Assembly: GCA_905215405.1 (NCBI GenBank)
Contig: CAJMQE010000010.1
Coordinates: 9,450-73,449, forward strand
DNA from: an uncultured bacterium
GTDB taxonomy: Bacteria; Bacillota; Clostridia; Lachnospirales; Lachnospiraceae
Direction of reading: 5' to 3'
DNA length: 64,000 bases
How positions within the stretch are numbered: the first letter of the stretch is position 1; every line of letters begins with the position of its first letter. Shown piece by piece: positions 32,076 through 41,407 of this stretch. Below the pieces are notes generated by a model. That model was given only the letters and a program-made list of their open reading frames with translations, did not search any database and had not been told where the DNA came from. Made by a program: the position numbers and the translations under genes.

Positions 32076-33284
32076 ATGAGTCAGATTTTAGATTTAAGAG
32101 AAAAGAGAGCAAAGGCATGGGAGGCTGCGAAAGCGTTCTTAGATGCCAAAGGTAAGGATGGCAGTTTTGTATCTGGTGAAGATGCAGCCACATACGATAA
32201 GATGGAAGCAGATGTCATGGACCTGGGAAAACAGATTGATAGATTAGAACGTCAGTCAGCGATTGAAGCAGAAATGCAGAAAGCAACAAGTACACCGATT
32301 ATGAATAAGCCTTCTACCGGTCAGACAGATGAAGGGAAAGCTGGAAGAGCAACAGACGAATATAAGAGAGCGTTTTGGAATGGTATGAGAAATAAATTAT
32401 CATATGAAGTCCAGAACGCTCTTTCTATTGGTACAGATTCAGAAGGTGGGTACTTGGTTCCTGATGAATATGAAAAGAAGTTAGTACAGGCCTTAGAGGA
32501 CCAGGTGTTCTTCAGAAGTCTTGCTACTGTTATTAAGACTTCAAGTGGTGATCGCAAAATTCCGATTGTAACTTCTAAGGGTGAAGCAGCATGGATTGAT
32601 GAAGGTGGTCAGTTCCCTGAATCAGATGACAGTTTTGGACAGACTTCTATTAGCGCGTACAAGCTGGCAACTATGATTAAGGTTTCTGATGAGCTTCTTA
32701 ATGACAGTGTATTCAATGTTGAATCTTATATCTCTAACGAGTTTGGACGTCGTATTGGTACAAAGGAAGAGGAAGCATTCTTTGTTGGTGATGGTAAAGG
32801 AAAACCTATCGGTATCTTTAATGCCACAGGCGGAGCTGAGACTGGTATTACTGCAAATACAGTCTCTATTACATTTGATGATGTGATGGATTTGTATTAC
32901 AGCTTAAGAGCACCATATCGTAATAAAGCTTCCTGGTTACTCAATGACTCCACAGTCAAGGCAATCAGAAAGTTAAAGGATGGTAATGGAAATTATATCT
33001 GGCAGCCATCTGTAAGAGAAGGCGAACCAGATAGAATCTTAAACCGTCCATATAGAACATCCATCTACGTTCCAGAGCTTGCTGCTGGTAATAGAGTAAT
33101 GTCCTTTGGAGATTATTCTCATTATTGGATTGCTGATCGCCAGGGACGTAGCTTCAAGAGATTAAATGAGCTCTTTGCCACAACAGGCCAGGTTGGTTTT
33201 TTAGCATCTGAACGTGTTGATGGTAAGTTAATTCTTTCAGAGGCGGTTAAGACACTCGATATCAAAGCAAAGGCGACAGCCTAA
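32076..33284 (+). CDS. Major capsid protein, HK97 fold
   Basis: A 402-aa capsid protein. The first ~100 residues are a coiled-coil delta domain (LDLREKRAKAWEAAKAFLDA, YDKMEADVMDLGKQIDRLER), expected to be cut off by the protease. The core shows ALSIGTDSEGGYLVPDEYEK, SFGQTSISAYKLATMIKVSD, and GRRIGTKEEEAFFVGDG, standard HK97-type signatures. A separate scaffold gene is absent because the delta domain serves. Confidence 0.95.
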   Translation: MSQILDLREKRAKAWEAAKAFLDAKGKDGSFVSGEDAATYDKMEADVMDLGKQIDRLERQSAIEAEMQKATSTPIMNKPSTGQTDEGKAGRATDEYKRAFWNGMRNKLSYEVQNALSIGTDSEGGYLVPDEYEKKLVQALEDQVFFRSLATVIKTSSGDRKIPIVTSKGEAAWIDEGGQFPESDDSFGQTSISAYKLATMIKVSDELLNDSVFNVESYISNEFGRRIGTKEEEAFFVGDGKGKPIGIFNATGGAETGITANTVSITFDDVMDLYYSLRAPYRNKASWLLNDSTVKAIRKLKDGNGNYIWQPSVREGEPDRILNRPYRTSIYVPELAAGNRVMSFGDYSHYWIADRQGRSFKRLNELFATTGQVGFLASERVDGKLILSEAVKTLDIKAKATA

Positions 33285-33386
33285 TACAGGCACCTAATAC
33301 AAGCCTCCTACCACAAAGGTTTATACCATGTTTACTCTATACAAAGGTGAAAATGGTTGATATGATTGTGGCATGGAGGTGATGGG

Positions 33387-33641
33387 ATGCTGGTAGCTGA
33401 AAATATTAGAGACGCGTTGGAAGATTATCTGAAGCAGCAGAAAAAAGCAGGAAATAAATACTGCGTGTTATCTGCAAGGGACATCAATCAGATTTTTGAA
33501 ATATCCAAAAATTATGGAAATCCAAGATATAGACAAATTGGGAGAGCAATGTCGATGGTTCGTTTTTATTCTGCAACATGGATTGAAGGAGAGCTGGGGC
33601 ATGCTGATTTTACAGTAGAATATAAATTGAAATGGTTTTGA
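33387..33641 (+). CDS. Small phage protein after capsid gene
   Basis: An 84-aa protein (NIRDALEDYLKQQKKAGNKY, CVLSARDINQIFEISKNYGN, TWIEGELGHADFTVEYKLKW), not assigned. ATG 33387 follows GGAGGTGAT. It lies in the 400-bp interval between capsid and connector genes; a hairpin ends it. The 100 bp before it hold nothing else recognisable. Confidence 0.6.
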   Translation: MLVAENIRDALEDYLKQQKKAGNKYCVLSARDINQIFEISKNYGNPRYRQIGRAMSMVRFYSATWIEGELGHADFTVEYKLKWF

Positions 33642-33642
33642 T

Positions 33643-33678
33643 AAGGGCTTGTGTGCATTGGCATGCAGGTCCTTTTTT
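33643..33678 (+). terminator. Hairpin after small capsid-linked gene
   Basis: AAGGGCTTGTGTGC pairs imperfectly with GCATGCAGGTCCTT, followed by a T-run. Partial terminator or attenuator between head and connector genes. Confidence 0.55.
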
Positions 33679-33692
33679 GAAGGGAGGAAGTC

Positions 33693-33968
33693 ATGCTTGT
33701 AACACTTGATGAAGCAAAAGTATATCTGCGTGTGGATAGCGCCGATGAAGATGAGCTTATAAAGCAGTTGCTTCAAACCAGCGAGTATCTGATTGCAGAT
33801 ATTATTCGTGTGCCAGTCAAAGAGCTGGCTTCTCGACCTACTGTGGCAAGAACAGCAGAATATTATGCAATCGGATATTTATATGAACACAGGGAAGAAG
33901 CTGATCACAAAGATTTGACGGAAACATTAAGGAACCTCCTCTTTGGTATACGAGAGGAGGTCTTTTAA
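33693..33968 (+). CDS. Head-tail connector, gp6-like
   Basis: A 91-aa protein of the gp6-like head-tail connector family: VTLDEAKVYLRVDSADEDEL at the N-terminus, LLQTSEYLIADIIRVPV in the middle and a helical C-terminus. It binds the portal ring and forms the first adaptor layer. Overlaps the next gene by one base. Confidence 0.85.
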   Translation: MLVTLDEAKVYLRVDSADEDELIKQLLQTSEYLIADIIRVPVKELASRPTVARTAEYYAIGYLYEHREEADHKDLTETLRNLLFGIREEVF

Positions 33969-34297
33969 TGATTTCAGAAATGCGTGAACGTATCACGATA
34001 CAAAAAAGTTATAGTGACACTGATAAGAATGGAAATCATGTTCTTTATTGGAAGGATTATTATTCCTGTGCCGCTTACGTAAATAATCTGTCTGGCAAAG
34101 AATACTGGGCTGCGGCTCAGGTCAATGCGCAGACAGATATTTATTTTGTTGTTCGGTATTGTAGTGAGCTAAAAGATATTAGTTCAGACCAGTATCGAAT
34201 TATATTTCGGCAACAAATCTATAACATCACATTTGTAGATAATGTTCAGTATGAAAATAAGACATTGAAGTTGCGAACTTCTCAGGTAAAGAGGTGA
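33968..34297 (+). CDS. Head closure (head-tail adaptor) protein, SPP1 gp16-like
   Basis: A 109-aa protein: MISEMRERITIQKSYSDTDK opening, KDYYSCAAYVNNLSGKEYWA, DIYFVVRYCSELKDI, and a final VQYENKTLKLRTSQVKR. This is the typical phage head-tail adaptor pattern that closes the capsid after packaging. Confidence 0.85.
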   Translation: MISEMRERITIQKSYSDTDKNGNHVLYWKDYYSCAAYVNNLSGKEYWAAAQVNAQTDIYFVVRYCSELKDISSDQYRIIFRQQIYNITFVDNVQYENKTLKLRTSQVKR

Positions 34298-34301
34298 TGG
34301 A

Positions 34302-34685
34302 ATGGCAAGAGCAACAACGATTGATAATTTGGCAAATGAAATCATGAGTGGACTTACAGAATATGCAAACCTGGCAACAGGAACCTTGAAGCAGAGTGTT
34401 ACAGATGCCAGTAAAGTGGTGAAGAAAGAAATCCAGTCAGGGGCACCAGTAAGAACGGGAGCCTATAAAAAGAGCTGGGCCACAAAGAAAACTGCAGAGA
34501 CCAGTAATTCTCTCACGATGGTGGTTCATTCCAAAAACCGTTATCAAATCGCACACCTTTTGGAACATGGACATGCAAAACGGGGTGGAGGTCGTGTTGC
34601 TGCAATTCCTCATATTGCACCGGCGGAGCAGGCAGGAGAATTGAAACTTACCCAGGAAATAGAAAGGGGACTGAACAAGTTATGA
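34302..34685 (+). CDS. HK97 gp10-type tail component
   Basis: A 127-aa protein of the HK97 gp10 family: SVTDASKVVKKEIQSGAPVR, TGAYKKSWATKKT, and IAHLLEHGHAKRGGGRVAAI then PHIAPAEQ. It is a head-tail joining or tail terminator accessory protein. Overlaps the next gene by four bases. Confidence 0.88.
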   Translation: MARATTIDNLANEIMSGLTEYANLATGTLKQSVTDASKVVKKEIQSGAPVRTGAYKKSWATKKTAETSNSLTMVVHSKNRYQIAHLLEHGHAKRGGGRVAAIPHIAPAEQAGELKLTQEIERGLNKL

Positions 34686-34999
34686 CACATGCAGATGTTA
34701 TGGAAATGATGAAAGAGTTAAAACTGCCATTTGCTTATGATCACTTTGTGGAGGGGGAATCGCCGGATCCGCCATTTGTGGTTTTCTTATATCCTGGCAG
34801 TGATAACTTTGCTGCAGATGGCAAGGTGTACTACAAAGTGAATCGATTAAATATAGAGCTTTACACTGATTTAAAAGATGTGGAGCTTGAAGAACAAGTA
34901 GAAGCTGTGCTCGATGGACATGGCATTTTTTATGAAAAGAGCGAAGTATGGATTGAATCTGAAAATCTGTATGAGGTGCTTTATCAAATGGAGGTATAG
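34682..34999 (+). CDS. Tail completion/terminator protein
   Basis: A 105-aa protein: MMKELKLPFAYDHFVEGESP, PPFVVFLYPGSDNFAADGKV and VNRLNIELYTDLKDVELEEQ. Layout and position match the gp17-type tail completion proteins that cap the tail tube before head joining. Confidence 0.75.
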   Translation: MTHADVMEMMKELKLPFAYDHFVEGESPDPPFVVFLYPGSDNFAADGKVYYKVNRLNIELYTDLKDVELEEQVEAVLDGHGIFYEKSEVWIESENLYEVLYQMEV

Positions 35000-35003
35000 A
35001 AAG

Positions 35004-35630
35004 ATGGCTAATAAAAATAAAGTCAAATTTAATATTTGTAACGTTCATTATGCACCGATTACCATTGCAGAAGATGGAAGCGTTACATTTGCAACACCAG
35101 TGGCGATGCCTGGTGCAGTATCAATTAGTATGGATCCAACAGGAGAACCGGAGTCCTTTTATGCGGATGGTATTGAATATTACACCATCAACAATAATCA
35201 GGGTTATGAGGGAGATCTTGAACTTGCAATGATCCCAGAAGATTTCAGAACAGATATTTTAAAGGAAGAAGCCGACGCCAATAAGGTGTTAGTAGAAAAT
35301 GCAAATAGTGAGACCGGCAATTTTGCATTACTTTTCGAATTTGATGGTGATGTAAAGAAGATTCGTCACGTTATGTATAACTGTTCGGCTTCTCGTCCTA
35401 CCATTGAGTCAAAAACTAATGAGGAAGATAAGGAAGTACAGACAGAAACACTTACTGTAAAAGCAAGACCTATGGCCAGTGGTTATGTAAAAGCAAAAAC
35501 AGGTGATAGCACAACAGATACTGTTTATAACGATTGGTATAAGAGTGTATACCAGCCGGCTGCTGAAGTTGCGGTTGCAAAGACAACGTCTACAACAACT
35601 ACTTCGACCAGTAGTACAGCAAGTAAGTAG
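35004..35630 (+). CDS. Major tail tube protein
   Basis: A 208-aa tail tube protein of phi13 type: VKFNICNVHYAPITIAEDGS, YEGDLELAMIPEDFRTDIL, and LLFEFDGDVKKIRHVMYNCS. The C-terminus ends in a Thr/Ser-rich tail (TTSTTTTSTSSTASK), unusual and probably exposed. ATG 35004 is preceded by GGAGG; an upstream extension is not needed. Confidence 0.88.
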   Translation: MANKNKVKFNICNVHYAPITIAEDGSVTFATPVAMPGAVSISMDPTGEPESFYADGIEYYTINNNQGYEGDLELAMIPEDFRTDILKEEADANKVLVENANSETGNFALLFEFDGDVKKIRHVMYNCSASRPTIESKTNEEDKEVQTETLTVKARPMASGYVKAKTGDSTTDTVYNDWYKSVYQPAAEVAVAKTTSTTTTSTSSTASK

Positions 35631-35647
35631 TCAGGAGGTAGGAAAGG

Positions 35648-36025
35648 ATGAGTATTGTAAAGAAAATCACTATTGATGACAAGGAGGTAGCGTTCAAAGC
35701 GAGCGCTGCCATTCCTCGTATTTATAGACTTAAGTTTCAGAGAGATATCTATAAGGATTTGCATTCTTTGGAGAAAGCCCTGGGGGATAGCGAAGAAGAT
35801 AACTCAAACCTTGATTTGTTTAGTCTTGAGATGTTCGAGAATATCGCTTATATCATGGCAAAGCATGCGGATGGTACAATCCCGGATACGCCGGAAGAGT
35901 GGCTTGATGATTTTAATACATTTTCCATTTATCAGGTTTTACCTCAGCTCATTGAGTTATGGGGCCTGAATGTGAAAACAGATGTAGAGGCTAAAAAAAA
36001 CTTCGCCCAACTGAGCGCGAAATGA
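35648..36025 (+). CDS. Tail assembly chaperone gpG
   Basis: A 125-aa gpG-type chaperone: KITIDDKEVAFKASAAIPRI, YRLKFQRDIYKDLHSLEKAL, MFENIAYIMAKHADGTIP, then a stop just after the frameshift site. A fraction of ribosomes should shift -1 at 35995-36001 to make a 179-aa gpGT fusion ending at 36186. Both forms coat the tape measure during tail assembly. Confidence 0.88.
   Translation: MSIVKKITIDDKEVAFKASAAIPRIYRLKFQRDIYKDLHSLEKALGDSEEDNSNLDLFSLEMFENIAYIMAKHADGTIPDTPEEWLDDFNTFSIYQVLPQLIELWGLNVKTDVEAKKNFAQLSAK
35995..36001 (+). promoter_or_regulatory. -1 ribosomal frameshift site A AAA AAC
   Basis: In the gpG frame the codons are GCT AAA AAA AAC; the heptamer A AAA AAC at 35995-36001 is a canonical -1 slippery sequence. 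After slipping, translation continues CTT CGC CCA into the gpT frame with no stop until 36184-36186. Confidence 0.88.
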
Positions 36026-36186
36026 CAACGCCGCTGTTCATGCTTAGGTGTGTACAGTTAGGGATAAGTATCCGAGATTTGGACTTGCTTTCAATTGGAA
36101 TGATTAATGACATGTTTGCGGAAAGTAGAAATGATGAATGTAAGTACGCGACACTGGCAACACAGGAGGATTTCGACAAATTTTGA
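36022..36186 (+). CDS. Tail chaperone gpT segment (expressed as gpGT)
   Basis: The -1 frame downstream of gpG encodes PTEREMTTPLFMLRCVQLGI, DLDLLSIGMINDMFAE and ATLATQEDFDKF, which is the usual gpT tail part. Its first ATG (36022) overlaps the gpG stop as ATGA, but there is no ribosome site, so fusion by frameshift is the expected route. Confidence 0.8.
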   Translation: MTTPLFMLRCVQLGISIRDLDLLSIGMINDMFAESRNDECKYATLATQEDFDKF

Positions 36187-36273
36187 CAAATTATTCTGGA
36201 GAATCCAGAATTGATTGCAAAGAAAACGGTGCCTGCTTTATAGTTTCTTATCATGTAAAAGGAGGAAGTCTTA

Positions 36274-36453
36274 ATGGATGAAGAACTAGAGCAGGTACTT
36301 TATTGTTCAGTTATAGATCTATGTGCCATGAGAGATTTTATGAGAGAGATTTCAAAGAGGATGGCCGGAGAAGAACTGGATAGCGATTATCTTTTGATAT
36401 TCGCAAACAGCCTAGATGTTTCAATCGGGCGAATAACAAAATACTTAGAATAA
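36274..36453 (+). CDS. Small helical protein between tail chaperone and tape measure
   Basis: A 59-aa protein with a strong AAAGGAGGAAG site. LEQVLYCSVIDLCAMRDFMR and a C-terminal NSLDVSIGRITKYLE suggest two helices; the spacing loosely recalls Spo0E-like phosphatases, but the SQELD motif is not intact. It ends at a strong terminator. Confidence 0.5.
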   Translation: MDEELEQVLYCSVIDLCAMRDFMREISKRMAGEELDSDYLLIFANSLDVSIGRITKYLE

Positions 36454-36456
36454 TTC

Positions 36457-36487
36457 ATGCATCTACCATAGTGTAGGTGCATTTTTC
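36457..36487 (+). terminator. Terminator before tape measure gene
   Basis: ATGCATCTAC pairs with GTAGGTGCAT, followed by TTTTTC. It stands between the small gene and the tape measure start, so some read-through or antitermination is needed for late tail genes. Confidence 0.8.
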
Positions 36488-36506
36488 GTATATGGAGGTG
36501 AGAAGC

Positions 36507-39425
36507 GTGGCAAGTAGAATACAGGGAATCACAGTTGAAATTGGTGGTGATACTACCAAATTGCAGACTGCATTAAAAAGTGTCAATGGTTCCATTAAGT
36601 CTACACAACAGCAACTCAAGGATGTGAACTCGCTTCTTAAACTGGATCCAGGGAATACAGAGCTTCTTGCTCAGAAGCAGAAGTTGTTATCAGAGGCAGT
36701 TGGGGAAACAAAAGAGAAACTTGCCGCCTTAAAAACTGCTGCTGAGCAGGCAAATACTGCATTGGAAAATGGAGAGATTAGTCAGTCTCAGTATGATGCT
36801 TTACAAAGAGAGATTATTGAGACAGAGCAGGATTTAAAGAAGCTGGAAACGCAGGCGAATCAGTCTGCAACTGCCTTACAAAAAATAGCTGCTACCGGTG
36901 AACAGTTAAAAACAGTGGGAGATAATATTTCCTCTGCTGGCGAGAAGATGCTTCCGGCTACTGCCGCGGTTGCTGGACTTGGGACTGCCGCAGTAACGAC
37001 AGCAGCAAACTTCGAATCTTCTATGTCGCAGGTTCAGGCGACAATGGGAATTACAAAGGACTCTATGTCGACTGTGAATGGACAGTCTGTAAATACAATG
37101 AATACATTGTCTGAGCTTGCAAAGAAGATGGGTTCAGAGACTGCATTTTCTGCTTCAGAGTGCGCGGAAGCATTAAATTACTTAGCTCTTGCCGGTTATG
37201 ATACTGAGCAGATGTGTAATACTTTACCGACTGTTCTTAATCTGGCTGCCGCTGGTGGAATAGACCTTGCTTCAGCATCGGATATGGTTACTGATGCAAT
37301 GTCAGCTCTTGGTATGGGAGTTGATGAAGCTGAAACAATGGTTGACCAGATGGCAAAGACAGCATCATCTACAAACACTTCTGTAGCGCAGTTGGGAGAA
37401 GGTATTCTTACAATTGGTGCGACAGCAAAGTCTGTAAAGGGTGGTACAGCAGAGTTAAATACTGCACTTGGTATCCTTGCAAACAATGGTATCAAGGGCG
37501 CAGAAGGTGGTACGCATCTTCGAAACATTATCCTTTCATTGCAAAACCCAACTGATAAGGCCGCCGATACAATGGAGGCGTTAGGACTTCAAGTTTATGA
37601 CTCGCAGGGAAACATGCGGTCCATGAATGATATTTTAGGGGACCTTAATAAGAGCATGGAAGGAATGACCTCCGAGGAGAAGGCCAACATTGTAAGTAAG
37701 ATTTTCAACAAAACAGATTTGTCGTCTGTAAATGCATTACTTGCAAATACTGGTGATACCTGGGATGATTTACAACAATCCATTACAAATAGTGGTGGTG
37801 CTGCGCAGCAAATGGCTGATACGCAGCTTGATAATTTACAAGGACAGCTTACTATTCTGAAATCCGCGCTGGAAGGCTTAGCGATTTCGTTTGGGGAATT
37901 ATTAATGCCTGCAATCAAGTCGATTGTCACTGCAGTGCAGGGCTTTGTTGATAAATTGAACAGTATGGATGAGGGCACCAAGAAGGTAATTGTTACCATA
38001 GCTCTTATTGTGGCCGCGATTGGTCCGGTGCTAATTGTTATCGGTAAGGTAATCAGTGCAGTTGGTACGATAATGACCATCGTTCCTAAGATTGCCGGAG
38101 TAATCAATACGGTAAAGACTGCTTTTATGGCACTTAATACAACAATGCTTGCAAATCCAATATTTCTTATTATCGCAGCAATCGCAGCTTTGGTGGCTGC
38201 GTTTATTTATTTATGGAATAACTGTGATGGCTTTAGGCAGTTTTGGATTGACTTATGGGAGAATGTAAAGCAGGTAGCAATTACAGTATGGAATGCTATC
38301 AAAGCGTTCTTTTCACAGGTATGGGAAGCAATCAAGACGATTTTCTCAACTGTGTTTGAGGTAATCAAAACGCTGGTAACGACCTACTTCAACTTGTATA
38401 AGACAATTATTGAAACGGTAATCAATGTGATAAAGACGGTAATCACCACAGTGTGGAATGCCATCAAGGGAGTTTTTACTACAGTATTCAATGTAATAAA
38501 AACGATTGTCACCACCTATTTCAATATTTATAAGACGATTATTCAGACGGTTCTTACGGTTATCCAGACCGTCATTACCACAGTGTGGAATACCATCAAG
38601 ACGGTAGTTACCACAGTAATGAATGCGATTAAGACAGTATTCACTACGATTTGGAATGCAATCAAAACCATCATTGGAGCAGTTGTCAGTGGAATTAAGG
38701 CACTGATTACCGGAGACTTCCAGGGGGTAAAGAATGCAATCACCACCATTATGAATACCATAAAGAGCACTATATCTACGATTTGGAATACGATCAAATC
38801 AACGATATCCACTGTTCTTGGAGCAATCAAAAGTGCGGTTACTTCTGTATTCAGTGGTATTGTGAATGCGATTAAAAATGCTATGAGTAATGTCTTAAGT
38901 GCTGTGAAAAATGGTTTTTCCAATGTGAAGAATCACATCACAGGGCTTGCTTCTCAGGCGGTTACCTGGGGAAAAGACCTTGTTATGGGAATCGTAAATG
39001 GTATCAAGAGCTGTATTGGTGCAGTTGGAGATGCAGTTAAGAGTGTAGCTGACAAGATTAAGTCATTCCTGCATTTCTCCGTGCCGGATGAAGGACCATT
39101 GACGGATTATGAATCCTGGATGCCAGATTTTATGAGTGGTCTTGCAAAAGGAATCGAACAGAGTAAAGGAATGGTTGCAAAAGCGGTGGAGGGATTAGCC
39201 AGTGATATGGTCATTAATCCACGTGCAATGGTAACGGGAAGTTATGTAGCAACTGAAGGAGATGCAGATTGTTCTGCTACAGATAATAAATCTGGAAGTT
39301 ATGTCAATGGACCACTGATCCAGGTGAATGAAATGACAGTCCGAAGCGATGATGATATTCGTCGTATTTCGCAGGAACTAAATACAATGATGAAAGCGGG
39401 ACGGAGAGCCAGAGGTCTGGTATAG
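36507..39425 (+). CDS. Tail tape measure protein
   Basis: A ~972-aa tape measure protein starting with GTG after GGAGGTGA. N-terminal coiled coil (GDTTKLQTALKSVNGSIKST, LLAQKQKLLSEAVGETKEKL), a TMP core (MSQVQATMGITKDSMSTV, ALNYLALAGYDTEQ), two hydrophobic segments at about 495-560 (VIVTIALIVAAIGPVLIVIG, PIFLIIAAIAALVAAFIYLW) and then ~200 residues of degenerate 11-residue repeats with the unit TVWNAIKTVFT. The length sets tail length. The repeats are visible in DNA at 38280-38860. Confidence 0.95.
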   Translation: MASRIQGITVEIGGDTTKLQTALKSVNGSIKSTQQQLKDVNSLLKLDPGNTELLAQKQKLLSEAVGETKEKLAALKTAAEQANTALENGEISQSQYDALQREIIETEQDLKKLETQANQSATALQKIAATGEQLKTVGDNISSAGEKMLPATAAVAGLGTAAVTTAANFESSMSQVQATMGITKDSMSTVNGQSVNTMNTLSELAKKMGSETAFSASECAEALNYLALAGYDTEQMCNTLPTVLNLAAAGGIDLASASDMVTDAMSALGMGVDEAETMVDQMAKTASSTNTSVAQLGEGILTIGATAKSVKGGTAELNTALGILANNGIKGAEGGTHLRNIILSLQNPTDKAADTMEALGLQVYDSQGNMRSMNDILGDLNKSMEGMTSEEKANIVSKIFNKTDLSSVNALLANTGDTWDDLQQSITNSGGAAQQMADTQLDNLQGQLTILKSALEGLAISFGELLMPAIKSIVTAVQGFVDKLNSMDEGTKKVIVTIALIVAAIGPVLIVIGKVISAVGTIMTIVPKIAGVINTVKTAFMALNTTMLANPIFLIIAAIAALVAAFIYLWNNCDGFRQFWIDLWENVKQVAITVWNAIKAFFSQVWEAIKTIFSTVFEVIKTLVTTYFNLYKTIIETVINVIKTVITTVWNAIKGVFTTVFNVIKTIVTTYFNIYKTIIQTVLTVIQTVITTVWNTIKTVVTTVMNAIKTVFTTIWNAIKTIIGAVVSGIKALITGDFQGVKNAITTIMNTIKSTISTIWNTIKSTISTVLGAIKSAVTSVFSGIVNAIKNAMSNVLSAVKNGFSNVKNHITGLASQAVTWGKDLVMGIVNGIKSCIGAVGDAVKSVADKIKSFLHFSVPDEGPLTDYESWMPDFMSGLAKGIEQSKGMVAKAVEGLASDMVINPRAMVTGSYVATEGDADCSATDNKSGSYVNGPLIQVNEMTVRSDDDIRRISQELNTMMKAGRRARGLV

Positions 39426-39433
39426 GAGGAAGT

Positions 39434-40186
39434 ATGGGATTTAGATTTGATGGAATCTCATCAGATGCGATGGGAATTAAAACACGAATGGATACAGAAA
39501 GTAGAATACCTGATTTAAGAAATCAAACGGAGAAGATTTCCGGAAAGCATGGAATCTATGATTTTGGGGAGACATTTTCAGAGCGTATCATAGAGATCAC
39601 ATGTTTTATTCCGCCAGGGAATACAGAGAGAGAGTTATTAACAGTCAAGGATAACTTGGCAGGATGGCTTAATCCAGATAAGGGACTTTGCCCCCTTATT
39701 CTTGATAGTGAGCCAGATCGTGTTTATTATGCCAGGATAAGTGATGGACTGGTATATGAGCGAATGGTACGAACGACTGGAACATTTGATCTTACATTTT
39801 TTTGTCCGGATCCATTTGCTTATGCTTTAGAGGATGAGGTGTTTTCTCTGAATCAATCTGGAGATATTACGAGAATAAAGGGAAATTGTGATAGCTTGCC
39901 AGTACTAGAAGTAGTTGGAAGTCTACTTGATACATCGCAGCAGATTCGCATTGGAATCAATGATGAGGTAATGGAAGTTTGCGGTCCGCTTGGTGCAAGT
40001 GACGTACTTGTAGTTGATACGAGTGATATGACAGTTACTTTGAAGCAGTCAGGAGAAAATGCTCTTCATAATTTGTCGAATTTTGTATTTCCACCTTTAC
40101 GCAAAGGAACAAACACGATCACGATTGGTGTAACTGGAGGTTCCTTTGCAGAGCTTACGGTACGTGCCAGAAGCAGATGGCTGTAG
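39434..40186 (+). CDS. Distal tail protein
   Basis: A 250-aa distal tail (Dit-like) protein: GFRFDGISSDAMGIKTRMDT, NQTEKISGKHGIYDFGETFS, VRTTGTFDLTFFCPDPFAYA. These are the conserved blocks of Siphoviridae Gp19.5-like baseplate hub proteins that link tube and tip. Confidence 0.88.
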   Translation: MGFRFDGISSDAMGIKTRMDTESRIPDLRNQTEKISGKHGIYDFGETFSERIIEITCFIPPGNTERELLTVKDNLAGWLNPDKGLCPLILDSEPDRVYYARISDGLVYERMVRTTGTFDLTFFCPDPFAYALEDEVFSLNQSGDITRIKGNCDSLPVLEVVGSLLDTSQQIRIGINDEVMEVCGPLGASDVLVVDTSDMTVTLKQSGENALHNLSNFVFPPLRKGTNTITIGVTGGSFAELTVRARSRWL

Positions 40187-40196
40187 GAGGTGTGGT

Positions 40197-41396
40197 ATGG
40201 ACGCAGAGAAATATCCAATCATTTATGAAAATGGAATACCGATTGCAATTATTCAAAATGTATTTGATCTGATTGCCACTGACGAAGCTGGAGGAGAAAG
40301 TGTACTTGATTTTAAAGTATTCTTTCAGGATAAAAAGCGTAAGTTTTTAAAGAATCAGGTAGAAGCCCGATTAGATGGAAAAGTATATCGGATCAAGACG
40401 GTGGTTGATAAAAAGGAATCTGGTAAGACGAAAACAACCCAGGTTTATGCGGAAAATGTATACTATGATTTGGCACGTGCAGCAGTAAAAAAGAGTGCAG
40501 TGTTTGATGGAGCAACAGCAAAAACGGCAATGACATATGCACTTTCTAATACGGATTGGAGCATTGGAGTGATTGAAATAAATACGACAAGATCCTTTGA
40601 GAATAATGAAACAAATCCACTAGCTGTATTACAACTCATTGCAGATTTGTATCATGGTGAGCTGGTATTTCACTCGCTGGAAAAAACGGTAGACCTGGTG
40701 AAACAAACAGGAAAGAATCGTGGGATTGTATTTCATTTTCATAAGAATATGAAGTCGATTGAACGGACGATTAGTACAACATCCCTTGTTACTCGGTTAT
40801 ATGCAACCGGTAAAGATGGTATGACATTTGCATCCGTCAATAACGGATTGTCATATGTGGAGGATTTTTCTTACACAAATGAAGTGCTGATTGGCAGTTT
40901 GGATTGCAGCAATTTTACTAGCGCAGAGGATATGTTGTCTTATACCAAGATGCGTGTAGCCGATTATTGTAAGCCTAATTACTCTTATGTGCTTAAGGTT
41001 GTGTACTTGCAAGCATATCCAGGATATAGCCATGAGATATATGAGATAGGAGATACGGTTCGTGTTGTGGATGAAGAGTTGGATCTTGATCTGACAACCA
41101 GGATAGTTCGTATGGAGAAAAATATCCTGGAGCCTTGGAATACGGTAGTAGAGCTTTCAACAACTATTGGAACACTGGGAATGGAGGATGATAATTCACT
41201 GCAAGAAGCAGTCGATGCGGTTGTAAAATCCTTTGTGGCACCAAGGTTGGTTCAGGCAACCATTGATACAAAAAACGGAGAGGTCAATGCAATGTATGAG
41301 CTTGGTATTCCGGTTCAATATAAATATCAGATGTTAGAGGATGGAATTTTATTTACACATCCAGATGGAGTGAGTTGTGAAATTAAAATAATGTAG
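40197..41396 (+). CDS. Tail-associated Tal/endopeptidase-like protein
   Basis: A 399-aa phage minor structural protein with the Prophage_tail signature: YPIIYENGIPIAIIQNVFDL, FEVK-like DFKVFFQDKKRKFLKNQVEA, YSHEIYEIGDTVRVVDEELD, TRIVRMEKNILEPWNTVVEL. It forms the tip hub. ATG 40197 follows AGGAGGTG and overlaps none. Confidence 0.85.
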   Translation: MDAEKYPIIYENGIPIAIIQNVFDLIATDEAGGESVLDFKVFFQDKKRKFLKNQVEARLDGKVYRIKTVVDKKESGKTKTTQVYAENVYYDLARAAVKKSAVFDGATAKTAMTYALSNTDWSIGVIEINTTRSFENNETNPLAVLQLIADLYHGELVFHSLEKTVDLVKQTGKNRGIVFHFHKNMKSIERTISTTSLVTRLYATGKDGMTFASVNNGLSYVEDFSYTNEVLIGSLDCSNFTSAEDMLSYTKMRVADYCKPNYSYVLKVVYLQAYPGYSHEIYEIGDTVRVVDEELDLDLTTRIVRMEKNILEPWNTVVELSTTIGTLGMEDDNSLQEAVDAVVKSFVAPRLVQATIDTKNGEVNAMYELGIPVQYKYQMLEDGILFTHPDGVSCEIKIM

Positions 41397-41407
41397 GGAG
41401 GATTGTT

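Noticed and set aside
36184..36243. Read-through extension of gpT after the TGA at 36184 (QIILENPELIAKKTVPAL)
   Set aside because: gpT normally ends at the EDFDKF-type terminus; nothing supports stop read-through here.
38280..38860. Regularly spaced repeats that look like a CRISPR array or satellite
   Set aside because: They are in frame and encode 11-residue TVWNAIK-type repeats of the tape measure protein; unit spacing and spacer variation do not fit CRISPR.
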